This document shows, piece by piece, positions 7,699-15,824 of a stretch of 26,013 nt of DNA. The DNA comes from Desulfuromonadaceae bacterium (GTDB lineage Bacteria; Desulfobacterota; Desulfuromonadia; Desulfuromonadales; Geopsychrobacteraceae). A program made the position numbers and the translations under genes. Positions within the stretch are counted from its first letter, which is position 1, and each line of letters opens with the position of its first letter. The notes under the pieces are model-generated. The model was not told the DNA's origin and did not search any database. It worked only from the letters and a program-made list of their open reading frames with translations. The DNA lies in contig JADGED010000009.1 in NCBI GenBank assembly GCA_016744555.1, forward strand, positions 1 to 26,013, in the 5' to 3' direction.

Positions 7699-10600
7699 AT
7701 GACTCCGACATTGGCTGAAATTACGACAAAGTTGACTCTGCTTGATAGCGACACTGAGGAGCTTGTTACTTGGCTCGATGGTTTCCCTTTGTTTGGTGGT
7801 GAAAAAGTAAAAACCAACCTGCAATTAATTGATGAAGCTCTAAACGATCGCGACCTACTGGCAACCATTACATTGCAAGCTTGTGGATCGGCTGATCCAG
7901 ATGGTGCGTTAAATTATCTTGAGCGGCTGTTGGATGTAGTTGAGATAGAGACATTAACTATTGTTTTGAACGATAGTAAGCAATGTAAACAACTTATGAC
8001 CATCCTCGGGGGCTCACCGTTTTTATCTAACATTCTGTGCCGGAATGAAAATTACTTCATCGAATTGTTTATTAATAAGGGGATAGAGCAAGCTTGCAAT
8101 GAAGAGCAGATGGCAGCCACATTGCAGCAAATGGTGCCAGCAGCAGCGGATTTTGAGACGCTACAGGTTGGTTTACGCAGCTATAAGGCCACTCAGATCT
8201 TACGTATCGGTAGCCGAGACCTTTGTGGCTTAGCATCAGTTGTCGATATAATGGATGAATTAAGTGGCTTGGCAGGCGCGAGTTTGCATTGTGCTTATGA
8301 ACATTGTGGCAAACAGTTGCAGCAAGAATATGGTCAACCACTGCAAGATGACGGCAATGGTGAGTCAAGTTTGGCCAGTATGACAATCTTGGGGATGGGC
8401 AAGCTGGGTGGTAGAGAGCTTAACTTCTCTTCCGATATTGACGTAATATATTGTTACTCCTCAACCACAGGGAAAACTAGCGGTGGTACGCGGGAAGAAT
8501 CAATCAGTTTACAACGCTACTTTGTTAAATTAGCCGAACTAATTTGTAGAGCTCTACATCAGGTTACTGCCGATGGCTTCGTGTTTCGGGTTGATACGAA
8601 TTTACGTCCCGATGGCAACAATGGCGACCTGGCTATTTCCATCAACGGTGCTGAATCATATTATGAGTCCTGGGGGCAAAGCTGGGAGCGGGCGGCGATG
8701 ATAAAGGCCAGACCGGTTGCCGGAGATATTGCCCTTGGGGAAGAGTTACTGCAGCGTATTAAGCCGTTTATTTTTCGACGATATCTCGACTTCGGCATGA
8801 TCGAAGATATGAAATCGATGAAAAAAAAGATTAATACTAGTATGCGGCGCAAGGAAGAGGGGGAGCGAAACCTTAAGTTGGGTTATGGCGGCATTCGGGA
8901 GATCGAGTTTTTTATCCAGACCCAGCAGTTAGTAAATGCGGGGACTAGACCAGAGCTACAGCAACGTAATTCACTGCAAATGTTACAATTACTGCAGGAA
9001 CATGAACTGATTACGGCCGTCGATCGTGAATCTCTTGCTGCAGCATATCAATTCTTGCGTATCGTTGAGCATAGAATCCAGATTGTTCAAGAGCAGCAGA
9101 CCCACTGTTTACCACAGCAGCAACATGACCTAGAATTGTTGGCGCGGCGTAGTGGCTTTAATAGTTACGAAGATTTTACTGCTGAGCTTGATAACCATCG
9201 TGGTGCTGTTAGTAGTATCTTTAAGGATTTGTTTTATTCATCCGAAGAAGAAACTGAAATGCGACCCGAGGTTGCTTTTATCTTTGACAGCGAATCTGAT
9301 GCTGACTTGATTAAGGATGTGCTGGAAGAAAATGGCTTTTCTAATCCAGATGCCGCATATGAAAGTTTATCTTTATTACGTGGCGATGAACAAGATATCC
9401 GCTTAACCGGCAGTGCCCGCCGCAGCTTAGAAAAAATTGCTCCCCTGTTGATGGGCGAACTGCTCGATTCACCAACTCCAGATCAAGCATTGAATAATCT
9501 TGAAAATTTTTTACATCGGATCCATGCGCGCAATTCATTTTTCTCTTTGCTGGCGGAGAAACCAGCAATTGTAAAATTGTTAATGGCGCTGTTTGGTTCT
9601 AGTCAATTGCTGTCACGAATCTTTATTCAGCGCCCAGAGCTACTTGATACTTTGGTCGGGCGTTCGAATGCTATTTGCGTTAAAGATTTAGATCTCTTTC
9701 GCTCAGATTTAGCAGAACAGATGGCTATCGCTGAAGATTATGAATTGCAACTTGATGGGCTCCGACGGTTTCGCAATGAAGAGTTTTTGCGTATTGCCCT
9801 TAACGATCTACACGGGCAAATGAAACAAGGTGAAGGTGCTAAGCAGTTATCGTTTTTGGCTGAAGTTTGCCTTGAACAGGCGCGGAAAATTGCTCGCCAA
9901 GAATTAATTGTCCGCTTTGGTGCTCCATTTGGCAATGATTGCACTGTTGAAGATGATGAAACTGATTTTGCGATTGTTGGTTTGGGTAAAATGGGAGGAT
10001 GGGAATTAAACTATCACTCTGACCTCGATATTATCTTTATTTATGGTGAAGAGGGTAAAACCCAGCCTTTACCTGAGACCAACCCAAAACGGTTTAAGCA
10101 AATTAGTAATCAAGAGTATTTCGCCAAGCTAGCACAAAGGATTATTACCGCCCTCACTTTAGTTACCAGAGAAGGTACTGTTTACGAGATTGATACCCAA
10201 CTAAGACCATCTGGAAATCAGGGGTCTTTAGTTACAAGCGTAGCGGCATTCAAGCGGTATCACGAAGAATCTGCACAACCTTGGGAGCGGCAAGCAATGA
10301 CTAAAGCACGGGTATTATGTGCCGCACCAAAGTTCACAGAAGACCTACAGTCTACAATTTCGCAATTAACCTTTGATCGTCCTTTGCCAGAAAACTTGCG
10401 CACAGAAATCTATCGATTGCGGCTGCGAATGGAATTTGAACGAGGTAAAGAGCGAGAGGATAGCTTTAATATTAAAACCGGGCGTGGCGGTATGGTCGAC
10501 GTCGAATTCATAACCCAGTATTTACAGTTGCTTTATGCTGGGAAGGTTGGGGTGTTAAGAAAACAAAATACTGTCATTTTGCTCGAAACTATGGTAGCAG

Positions 10601-10878
10601 AGGGGATTCTGCCACAGCAGGATGCAGGGGTACTGATAGACGGTTATAAGTTTTTACGCCGCCTAGAAAATCGTTTGCGTTTGCTGCATGATCAGTCAAT
10701 TAATGAGTTGTCGGCGCATAACTCTGGTTTTAGAAAAGTTGCACGGAGTTTGGGCTACGGTAGTCGTGGACTAAAACCTGAGCACGATTTTCTCCAAGAA
10801 TATAGAGCAGTAACTGGTGGTATCCGTGAATTGATGGAAAAATATCTTAACCCATCAGGCGATATTGCTGAAGGATAG
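7699..10878 (+). CDS. glnE: Bifunctional glutamine synthetase adenylyltransferase / adenylyl-removing enzyme
   Basis: GlnE adjusts glutamine synthetase activity by adding AMP to it or removing AMP from it, under PII control. Both nucleotidyltransferase domains are recognisable. The N-terminal adenylyl-removase domain has GMGKLGGRELNFSSDIDVIY with metal ligands Asp246 and Asp248. The C-terminal adenylyltransferase domain has GLGKMGGWELNYHSDLDIIF with Asp775 and Asp777. The 529-residue separation is very close to that of E. coli GlnE (Asp173/175 and Asp701/703). The protein is 1059 aa against 946 in E. coli. About 70 extra residues lie before the first catalytic domain and the rest near the C-terminus. 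The ATG at 7699 has AAAGG 6 nt upstream. It starts 32 nt after mtnA and ends 8 nt before the next gene, so the three are probably co-transcribed. Confidence 0.96.
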   Translation: MTPTLAEITTKLTLLDSDTEELVTWLDGFPLFGGEKVKTNLQLIDEALNDRDLLATITLQACGSADPDGALNYLERLLDVVEIETLTIVLNDSKQCKQLMTILGGSPFLSNILCRNENYFIELFINKGIEQACNEEQMAATLQQMVPAAADFETLQVGLRSYKATQILRIGSRDLCGLASVVDIMDELSGLAGASLHCAYEHCGKQLQQEYGQPLQDDGNGESSLASMTILGMGKLGGRELNFSSDIDVIYCYSSTTGKTSGGTREESISLQRYFVKLAELICRALHQVTADGFVFRVDTNLRPDGNNGDLAISINGAESYYESWGQSWERAAMIKARPVAGDIALGEELLQRIKPFIFRRYLDFGMIEDMKSMKKKINTSMRRKEEGERNLKLGYGGIREIEFFIQTQQLVNAGTRPELQQRNSLQMLQLLQEHELITAVDRESLAAAYQFLRIVEHRIQIVQEQQTHCLPQQQHDLELLARRSGFNSYEDFTAELDNHRGAVSSIFKDLFYSSEEETEMRPEVAFIFDSESDADLIKDVLEENGFSNPDAAYESLSLLRGDEQDIRLTGSARRSLEKIAPLLMGELLDSPTPDQALNNLENFLHRIHARNSFFSLLAEKPAIVKLLMALFGSSQLLSRIFIQRPELLDTLVGRSNAICVKDLDLFRSDLAEQMAIAEDYELQLDGLRRFRNEEFLRIALNDLHGQMKQGEGAKQLSFLAEVCLEQARKIARQELIVRFGAPFGNDCTVEDDETDFAIVGLGKMGGWELNYHSDLDIIFIYGEEGKTQPLPETNPKRFKQISNQEYFAKLAQRIITALTLVTREGTVYEIDTQLRPSGNQGSLVTSVAAFKRYHEESAQPWERQAMTKARVLCAAPKFTEDLQSTISQLTFDRPLPENLRTEIYRLRLRMEFERGKEREDSFNIKTGRGGMVDVEFITQYLQLLYAGKVGVLRKQNTVILLETMVAEGILPQQDAGVLIDGYKFLRRLENRLRLLHDQSINELSAHNSGFRKVARSLGYGSRGLKPEHDFLQEYRAVTGGIRELMEKYLNPSGDIAEG

Positions 10879-10886
10879 TAGGTACT

Positions 10887-12785
10887 ATGAGTAAGAAAAT
10901 ATTGATTATTGATGATGATCGAGACCTTCGCGATTTTTTGCAACAAGCTTTTGTTGCCGCAGGCTTCGAGGTTGATACCGCTGAGCGTGGATCAATTGGG
11001 ATGCGAAAATTGTTAAGTGATAACTATCATCTAGCCCTAGTCGATTACAATATGCCAGAAATTTCTGGGCCAAATATTTGCCGAGCTTTGCGCAAGCATG
11101 ACAATACTCGTAATTTGCCGGTTGTTATGATTACCTCCGTTTTCTATAGCCCGGAGCAAGTTGCTGAAGCGCAAAGCGATTACGGGGTTACGGACTTTCT
11201 CCTGAAACCATTTACGGGAAACGATTTACAGCAATTGCTTGAGGAGATCTTTTCTGTTGGTGGTGCAAAGAAACCTAAACAGGAGAAATCACAACCTATT
11301 TCTGATTACACTGTCCCACTTAAGTTACAAGAATTATATCGTAATAAGTCTACTGGCATGCTCCATTTGCAACGTGGCGATGCTAAAAAAGTTATTTATA
11401 TAAAAGACGGTTACCCGATTTTTACTCGCTCAAATGTCTTAAGTGAATGTCTCGGTAGGATGTTGGTAGCAGAGGGAGAGATTACCCAGGTCGATTGTGA
11501 CCAATCGGTTGATCGAAGTAAAGAGACGGGGCGTTTGCAAGGAACAGTGTTAATCGAAATGGGGTTGTTAACTCCACAAGATTTGAAGGACGCATTGGTG
11601 CGGCAGGTTACCGATAAGTTGTTGTCAACGTTTGCATGGCGTAGTGGAACCTGCCAGTTTGTACCAACTGCGGAGTTTAAAAAAAATGTTACCAATATTA
11701 AAATGTCACCTGCTTCTCTTATTCTTCAGGGCGTAAATAAGTATTGGGTACCAAAGCAATTAGATGACTTTCTTTATGCTTTTAATAATGACTACCTTAC
11801 CTTGGCGCAGAACCCCATATATAGATTTCAGGATATTGACTTAGGAAAACGTGGCGAAGCAATAATTAAAGACTGTCGTGGCACCAAAACCATGCAAGAT
11901 CTTTTACAACTACACCCCCTGTCGCGTCGAGAAGTGCAAAAGATACTAGCGTCTTTGATAATCTCCGAAATGTTGGAACGTAGCTTAGAGCCAGTAAAAG
12001 GGTTGGTTGAAGAGCCAGTTGAGGAAGTTGAAGACGATATCGTCGACGACAAATTGCGGCGTAAAATACTTGATGATTATAAGCGTATTATGGATTCAGA
12101 TTATTTTGCTGTCCTAGGAATGGGGCGTCAATGTGGTCCTGGTGAAGCGCGTAAAGCTTATTATCGTTTAGCCAAAGAATATCACCCCGACCGTTTTCTT
12201 GGCAACGATCTATCCAAAGAGATGAGTAATAAAATAAACGAGATGTTTAATTATATTACCCAAGCTTATACGGTGCTTAGCGATAAGGATAGTTGTGCTG
12301 GTTATTTGGATGAGTTGGTTAACGGACCAAGAAAATCTCTCGATATTAACCAGGTAATTGAAGCCGAAACTTGCTTTCAAGAAGGTAGCGCATTACTTAA
12401 AATCCGTCGTTATAAGGCTGCGGCAAAGTCGTTGCTACGCTCAATTGAGTTGAGCCCTGAAGAGCCTGAATATATGAGTAATTATGCTTTGGCACTATTT
12501 AAATCTGACCCTGATGAAGAACAGGTACAGAATCGGGCAATGGAGATTTTACTTGCTTCACGCGAGCTTAGCCCCAGTAATGATTTGACTCACCTCACCC
12601 TTGGTTATGTTTATCAAGCGATGGAGAAGGATAGACAAGCGGAAAAATCATTTGAAATGGCAGTTCAAGCTAATCCCAATTGTACTGATGCTTTGCGTGA
12701 ATTGCGGTTGATCAATTTGCGGCGTGAGCAGGCTCCACAGTCAAAAGGGATGTTTAAAAAGTTTATGAAAAAGAAAGATTTATAG
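10887..12785 (+). CDS. Response regulator with REC, DUF4388 (PATAN), DnaJ and TPR domains
   Basis: This 632-aa protein is a four-part fusion. Residues 1-120 form a receiver domain with acidic pocket D9-D11, phospho-acceptor Asp53 (LALVDYNMPE), Thr83 and Lys107 (LLKPF), so it should be phosphorylated by a histidine kinase. Residues ~140-280 match DUF4388/PATAN (TGMLHLQRGDAKKVIYIKDG, then GRLQGTVLIEMGLLT). After an acidic linker (~371-390), residues ~405-475 form a J-domain with intact His-Pro-Asp at 433-435 (YHPDRF), which would stimulate a DnaK-type chaperone. Residues ~490-615 carry TPR repeats. The C-terminus is Lys-rich. There is no DNA-binding or enzymatic output domain, so output is probably through protein contacts. 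Its start is 8 nt after the glnE stop. The function is unknown; the architecture is characteristic of Geobacter-type bacteria. Confidence 0.9.
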   Translation: MSKKILIIDDDRDLRDFLQQAFVAAGFEVDTAERGSIGMRKLLSDNYHLALVDYNMPEISGPNICRALRKHDNTRNLPVVMITSVFYSPEQVAEAQSDYGVTDFLLKPFTGNDLQQLLEEIFSVGGAKKPKQEKSQPISDYTVPLKLQELYRNKSTGMLHLQRGDAKKVIYIKDGYPIFTRSNVLSECLGRMLVAEGEITQVDCDQSVDRSKETGRLQGTVLIEMGLLTPQDLKDALVRQVTDKLLSTFAWRSGTCQFVPTAEFKKNVTNIKMSPASLILQGVNKYWVPKQLDDFLYAFNNDYLTLAQNPIYRFQDIDLGKRGEAIIKDCRGTKTMQDLLQLHPLSRREVQKILASLIISEMLERSLEPVKGLVEEPVEEVEDDIVDDKLRRKILDDYKRIMDSDYFAVLGMGRQCGPGEARKAYYRLAKEYHPDRFLGNDLSKEMSNKINEMFNYITQAYTVLSDKDSCAGYLDELVNGPRKSLDINQVIEAETCFQEGSALLKIRRYKAAAKSLLRSIELSPEEPEYMSNYALALFKSDPDEEQVQNRAMEILLASRELSPSNDLTHLTLGYVYQAMEKDRQAEKSFEMAVQANPNCTDALRELRLINLRREQAPQSKGMFKKFMKKKDL

Positions 12786-12834
12786 TCTATATAAATAAAG
12801 CCATCTTTACTCTAGAGACCATAGGGCACGTAAC

Positions 12835-13542
12835 TCATAAAGTATTGTGTTGTTGGTCGTATTCGGTGAATTTGTTAAAACGGATAATAGCAGTTAGCTC
12901 ATTACCGTACTCGGCCCCTATTTCTGAATAGCGGTCGAGTTTTTTTACCAACTCATATGGATCATCGGTCTCCATTTTTAGCTGCCGAAATTCTTTATAA
13001 GCGCTGCCCCGTGCAATAGTGCGGTAGTAGTCTCTTACCGAATCTTCCACCGAACCATATTTCTTGATCCATATGGTTTTGTCGCCCCGCTGCTCACCGG
13101 CAGCAATTCTTGGCTCATCCTGATTGAACGACCAGACTCCAAAAATATTATTTGCTTCCCGAAAAAAGCGTGAGGTTGCCCAAGAGCTTTCCATTGCCGC
13201 TTGGGCAATGGCGATACTTTTTGGATGTGGTTTGAGTGCCATCAATAGCTCAGCATTGTCTTGAGCCTTATATTCGGTTCGTAATGTTGCCAGTTTATCG
13301 TTGTCAGCAGCGGTATTAATTAGGTTTTCAGCAGCATGATAATCTTGCATTAGATTGGCATAAACTTTATCAACTGCCGGGATTACTGTCGCCTTAAAGC
13401 GGGATTTTTTCTCGGCCACACTGATATTAGGAGGTGTTTTTTTGACCTCCACGTCGGCAGTTTTTGACGTTGGAAGAAATATCTTAACGGCAATAACGGC
13501 CACTGCAACGATTACAACAGCAATAATTACAAACTTTTTCAA
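12835..13542 (-). CDS. Bax-like membrane-anchored glucosaminidase
   Basis: The product (235 aa) has an N-terminal hydrophobic segment (residues ~4-19, FVIIAVVIVAVAVIAV) that anchors or exports it. A Bax/GH73-type N-acetylglucosaminidase domain covers about residues 90-230. Visible motifs are AIAQAAMESSWATSRFFREA, with candidate catalytic Glu118, then NNIFGVWSF and YGSVEDSVRDYYRTI. Such enzymes cut peptidoglycan glycan strands in the periplasm. The start is a TTG at 13542, supported by GAGGAAA 6-7 nt upstream on the minus strand and by the immediate Lys-Lys-hydrophobic signal; no ATG lies nearby in frame. It follows ttcA by 66 nt and is probably the last gene of the metF-ttcA unit. It converges on the response regulator gene with a 49-bp gap. 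Confidence 0.86.
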   Translation of the reverse strand: MKKFVIIAVVIVAVAVIAVKIFLPTSKTADVEVKKTPPNISVAEKKSRFKATVIPAVDKVYANLMQDYHAAENLINTAADNDKLATLRTEYKAQDNAELLMALKPHPKSIAIAQAAMESSWATSRFFREANNIFGVWSFNQDEPRIAAGEQRGDKTIWIKKYGSVEDSVRDYYRTIARGSAYKEFRQLKMETDDPYELVKKLDRYSEIGAEYGNELTAIIRFNKFTEYDQQHNTL

Positions 13543-13608
13543 TGGATTTCCTCGATTTTATTTTATTAACCTAGATTGAAGTTTTGTTGGGGCGATTTTT
13601 ACCCGATG

Positions 13609-14376
13609 TTAGGATAAATTGCAATCCTGCTGGCAATCATTTAGTAGTTGATGCGGATTAACATTGCCGATAGCGGCAATTAGGCTGTGTCTAATTTCTG
13701 GAATATCTTTGGCTAATGTAGTGATTAGTTGTTTCATTTTTTGGCGTTGTTGGTCATCAGCTTCCGCTACTGGGCAAGAGCAATTTACGATGGGGAATTG
13801 GATCACATCGCTATAGGCTTGTATCGTCGCCTCTTCAACATACACCAGCGGGCGGATGACGGTATGTTTGCCGTTATCGGCTAGAAACTTAGCGCTCATC
13901 GCTGCTAAGCAGCCACCATAAAATTGATTTAGCAACAAGGTTTCGATGAAGTCATCTAGGTGGTGCCCCAAGGCAATTTTGTTGCAACCTAGTTTTTCAG
14001 CTTGGGTGTAAAGGGAACCACGGCGCAAGCGGGCACAGAAGGCACAATAGGAAGTTCCAGGTTTAAGTTTTTCGGCAATAATCTGGTAACTGTTGGTGCT
14101 TGCCATGAGATATTCAAATTTATGTTGTTTTAGGTGGGACTCAATCAGGTCTTTACGGTAGTTTGGGAAACCTGCATCAATGTTGAGGGCGACCAAGTCG
14201 AATTTTATAGGTGCTTTTTTTCGTAAAGCTTCAAGAATATGGACAAGGACATAGGAATCCTTACCGCCAGATACCCCTACCGCAATGCGATCGCCGGCTT
14301 CAATCAGATTGAAATCACCAATGGCTTTACCGGTTTGCCGTTTAATACGATTGAATAGTTTGCTGGCAGTTGTCAC
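13609..14376 (-). CDS. ttcA: TtcA-family tRNA 2-thiolation PP-loop ATPase
   Basis: TtcA-type enzymes adenylate cytidine 32 of tRNA and thiolate it using a [4Fe-4S] cluster. The 255-aa protein has the PP-loop VSGGKDS (residues 35-41), the cluster pair C111 and C114 in CAFCARLRRG, and ALGHHLDDFIETLLLNQFYGG. A third cysteine site, C199/C201 (NCSCPVAEADDQQRQ), corresponds to the CxxC region near the end of the E. coli enzyme. It is shorter than E. coli TtcA (311 aa), mainly at the C-terminus. The predicted start is GTG at 14376 with GGAA as a weak ribosome binding site. An overlapping ATG is out of frame (ATGTGA). metF lies 26 nt upstream. Closely related subfamilies act on other thiolated tRNA positions, so the exact target base is inferred. 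Confidence 0.88.
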   Translation of the reverse strand: MTTASKLFNRIKRQTGKAIGDFNLIEAGDRIAVGVSGGKDSYVLVHILEALRKKAPIKFDLVALNIDAGFPNYRKDLIESHLKQHKFEYLMASTNSYQIIAEKLKPGTSYCAFCARLRRGSLYTQAEKLGCNKIALGHHLDDFIETLLLNQFYGGCLAAMSAKFLADNGKHTVIRPLVYVEEATIQAYSDVIQFPIVNCSCPVAEADDQQRQKMKQLITTLAKDIPEIRHSLIAAIGNVNPHQLLNDCQQDCNLS

Positions 14377-14402
14377 ATGAATATTCCATTGAGACCTATA
14401 AT

Positions 14403-15356
14403 TTAAAAAACAGCCTTAATTATTTTGCTGGTATTATCAGAAACGCCATAGGTGTAGATATGGAGGCTCGGAGCCTTGTTGGCGACTAAATCTTTTGATT
14501 GTAGGATTGCCCACTCCGTTCCTACCACTTTGGCAGCATCATTATTTTTACATTTTGCCAACTCCATTGCCAACTCTTGCGGTAGGTTGATGCTGAACAA
14601 TTTCGGTAATACAGTCAGTTGGTTGGTAAGGTTAATCGGTTTAATGCCGGGAATAATTGGGACATTAATTCCAGCAGCACGGCACTTGTCAACAAAATCG
14701 TAATAAACTTGGTTATCAAAAAACATCTGCGTAACAATGTAGTCAGCACCTGCATCAACCTTTTGTTTTAGATAGTTGAGGTCGGTGTCAAAGTTTGGGG
14801 CTTCAAAGTGTTTCTCTGGGTATCCTGCTACGCCGATACAAAAATCCATCGGGGCAGTGTTTTTAATATCGTCTTCCAGATATTTACCGTTACGTAAATT
14901 AACGACCTGTTCAACCAGCTCATTTGCATTGCTGTTGCCGTCTGCGTTAGGTCGAAAAACATGGTCGGTCTTTAAGCCATCGCCACGTAGCGCCAAAACA
15001 TTGCTGATCCCCATAAAATTGAGGTCAATTAAAACGTGTTCGGTTTCACTCTTGGAAAAACCACCACACAAAATATGGGGGACAACGGGGATACTGTATT
15101 TGTGTTGAATTGCTGCAGCAATAGCCACGGTTCCTGGTCGCTTGCGTACCGTTCTTTTTTCAATCGTTCCATCAGTAGTTTCGACAAATACCATCTCATC
15201 ACGATGGGTGGTAATGTTTATATATTTAGGGTCAAACTCTACCAGACTATCGATGGTGCGATAAATTTTACCAGCATCGTTACCTTTTAGGGGCGGCAGC
15301 AGTTCAAAAGAGAAAACTGTTTTGTCACTATTGTTGATAATGTCGATAACGTTCAT
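14403..15356 (-). CDS. metF: Methylenetetrahydrofolate reductase, Bacteroidetes-like
   Basis: MetF reduces 5,10-methylene- to 5-methyltetrahydrofolate, the methyl donor for methionine synthesis. The 317-aa product shows FSFELLPPLKGND at the N-terminus with the conserved Glu. VPHILCGGFSKSETEHVL and LALRGDG follow, then CIGVAGYPEKHFEAPNFD, VDAGADYIVTQMFFDN and CRAAGINVPIIPGIKPI. The start ATG has AGGAC 5 nt upstream. From memory, the PPLKG opening, the RTVRKRPGTVAIAAAIQ block, the LVEQVVNLRNGKYL block and the C-terminal LHIYTYGVSDN tail match Bacteroidetes MetF far better than the shorter proteobacterial form. I infer lateral acquisition. The 142-bp space upstream (15357-15498) holds no clear promoter or riboswitch. 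It leads the unit metF-ttcA-bax-like. Confidence 0.93.
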   Translation of the reverse strand: MNVIDIINNSDKTVFSFELLPPLKGNDAGKIYRTIDSLVEFDPKYINITTHRDEMVFVETTDGTIEKRTVRKRPGTVAIAAAIQHKYSIPVVPHILCGGFSKSETEHVLIDLNFMGISNVLALRGDGLKTDHVFRPNADGNSNANELVEQVVNLRNGKYLEDDIKNTAPMDFCIGVAGYPEKHFEAPNFDTDLNYLKQKVDAGADYIVTQMFFDNQVYYDFVDKCRAAGINVPIIPGIKPINLTNQLTVLPKLFSINLPQELAMELAKCKNNDAAKVVGTEWAILQSKDLVANKAPSLHIYTYGVSDNTSKIIKAVF

Positions 15357-15498
15357 AGTAAAGTCCTGAAGCTTAATGGGCTAATGGTAATAATTGTTTC
15401 GCCCTTTTTAACGTATTCTGCACAAATCAACAACGGTAAAAATAGTTGAACCCCTTTATTACTACCCTTCGCCAGCTTAAATGTAACCCCCCTCTATT

Positions 15499-15822
15499 TT
15501 ATAGTTCGTTGAGTAGCTGGTAATAATCGGTAATAATTTCTAGAGATTTTAATGTGGTTTGATAAAGTCCCCAACTAAGGATGACTACCGCCAGGGTGAG
15601 GCTGATTTTCCAAGATAACGAAGTTTTTGGACGCCACCAAAGGAGAGGGAGGGCTAGTGGGCCAATGCTGGCGATAGCGATGACAATAGTAGATGTTCTG
15701 AAATACCAGGGGAGCGTTGTTTCACCCCCCTGGTTTGTCGGCGTGTTGAGGAATTCATTGCAGTGTTTACATTTGATCGCCGCGTCTTGAATCTCCTCGG
15801 CACAATAGGGGCATTTTTTCAT
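15499..15822 (-). CDS. Small zinc-ribbon membrane protein, last gene of the efflux operon
   Basis: This 107-aa protein has a four-cysteine zinc ribbon at its N-terminus (C4, C7, C18, C21; CPYCAEEIQDAAIKCKHC). It is followed by a short polar linker and two hydrophobic segments (about residues 45-63 and 70-88) and a short cytoplasmic or periplasmic tail. Its ATG lies 2 nt after the stop of the RND pump gene, so translation is almost certainly coupled. Similar zinc-ribbon/two-helix proteins occur widely and are unassigned. Position makes it a candidate accessory or regulatory subunit of the pump, but nothing in the sequence proves this. No terminator hairpin with a T-run was found after its stop. 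Confidence 0.78.
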   Translation of the reverse strand: MKKCPYCAEEIQDAAIKCKHCNEFLNTPTNQGGETTLPWYFRTSTIVIAIASIGPLALPLLWWRPKTSLSWKISLTLAVVILSWGLYQTTLKSLEIITDYYQLLNEL

Positions 15823-15824
15823 TA

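Noticed and set aside
12786..12834. Possible bidirectional terminator between the convergent genes
   Set aside because: No stem of useful length with a T-run on either strand was found in the 49 bp.
15357..15498. Possible SAM or folate-type riboswitch upstream of metF
   Set aside because: The 142-bp gap is AT-rich and shows no set of conserved stems or a terminator/antiterminator pair that I could recognise.
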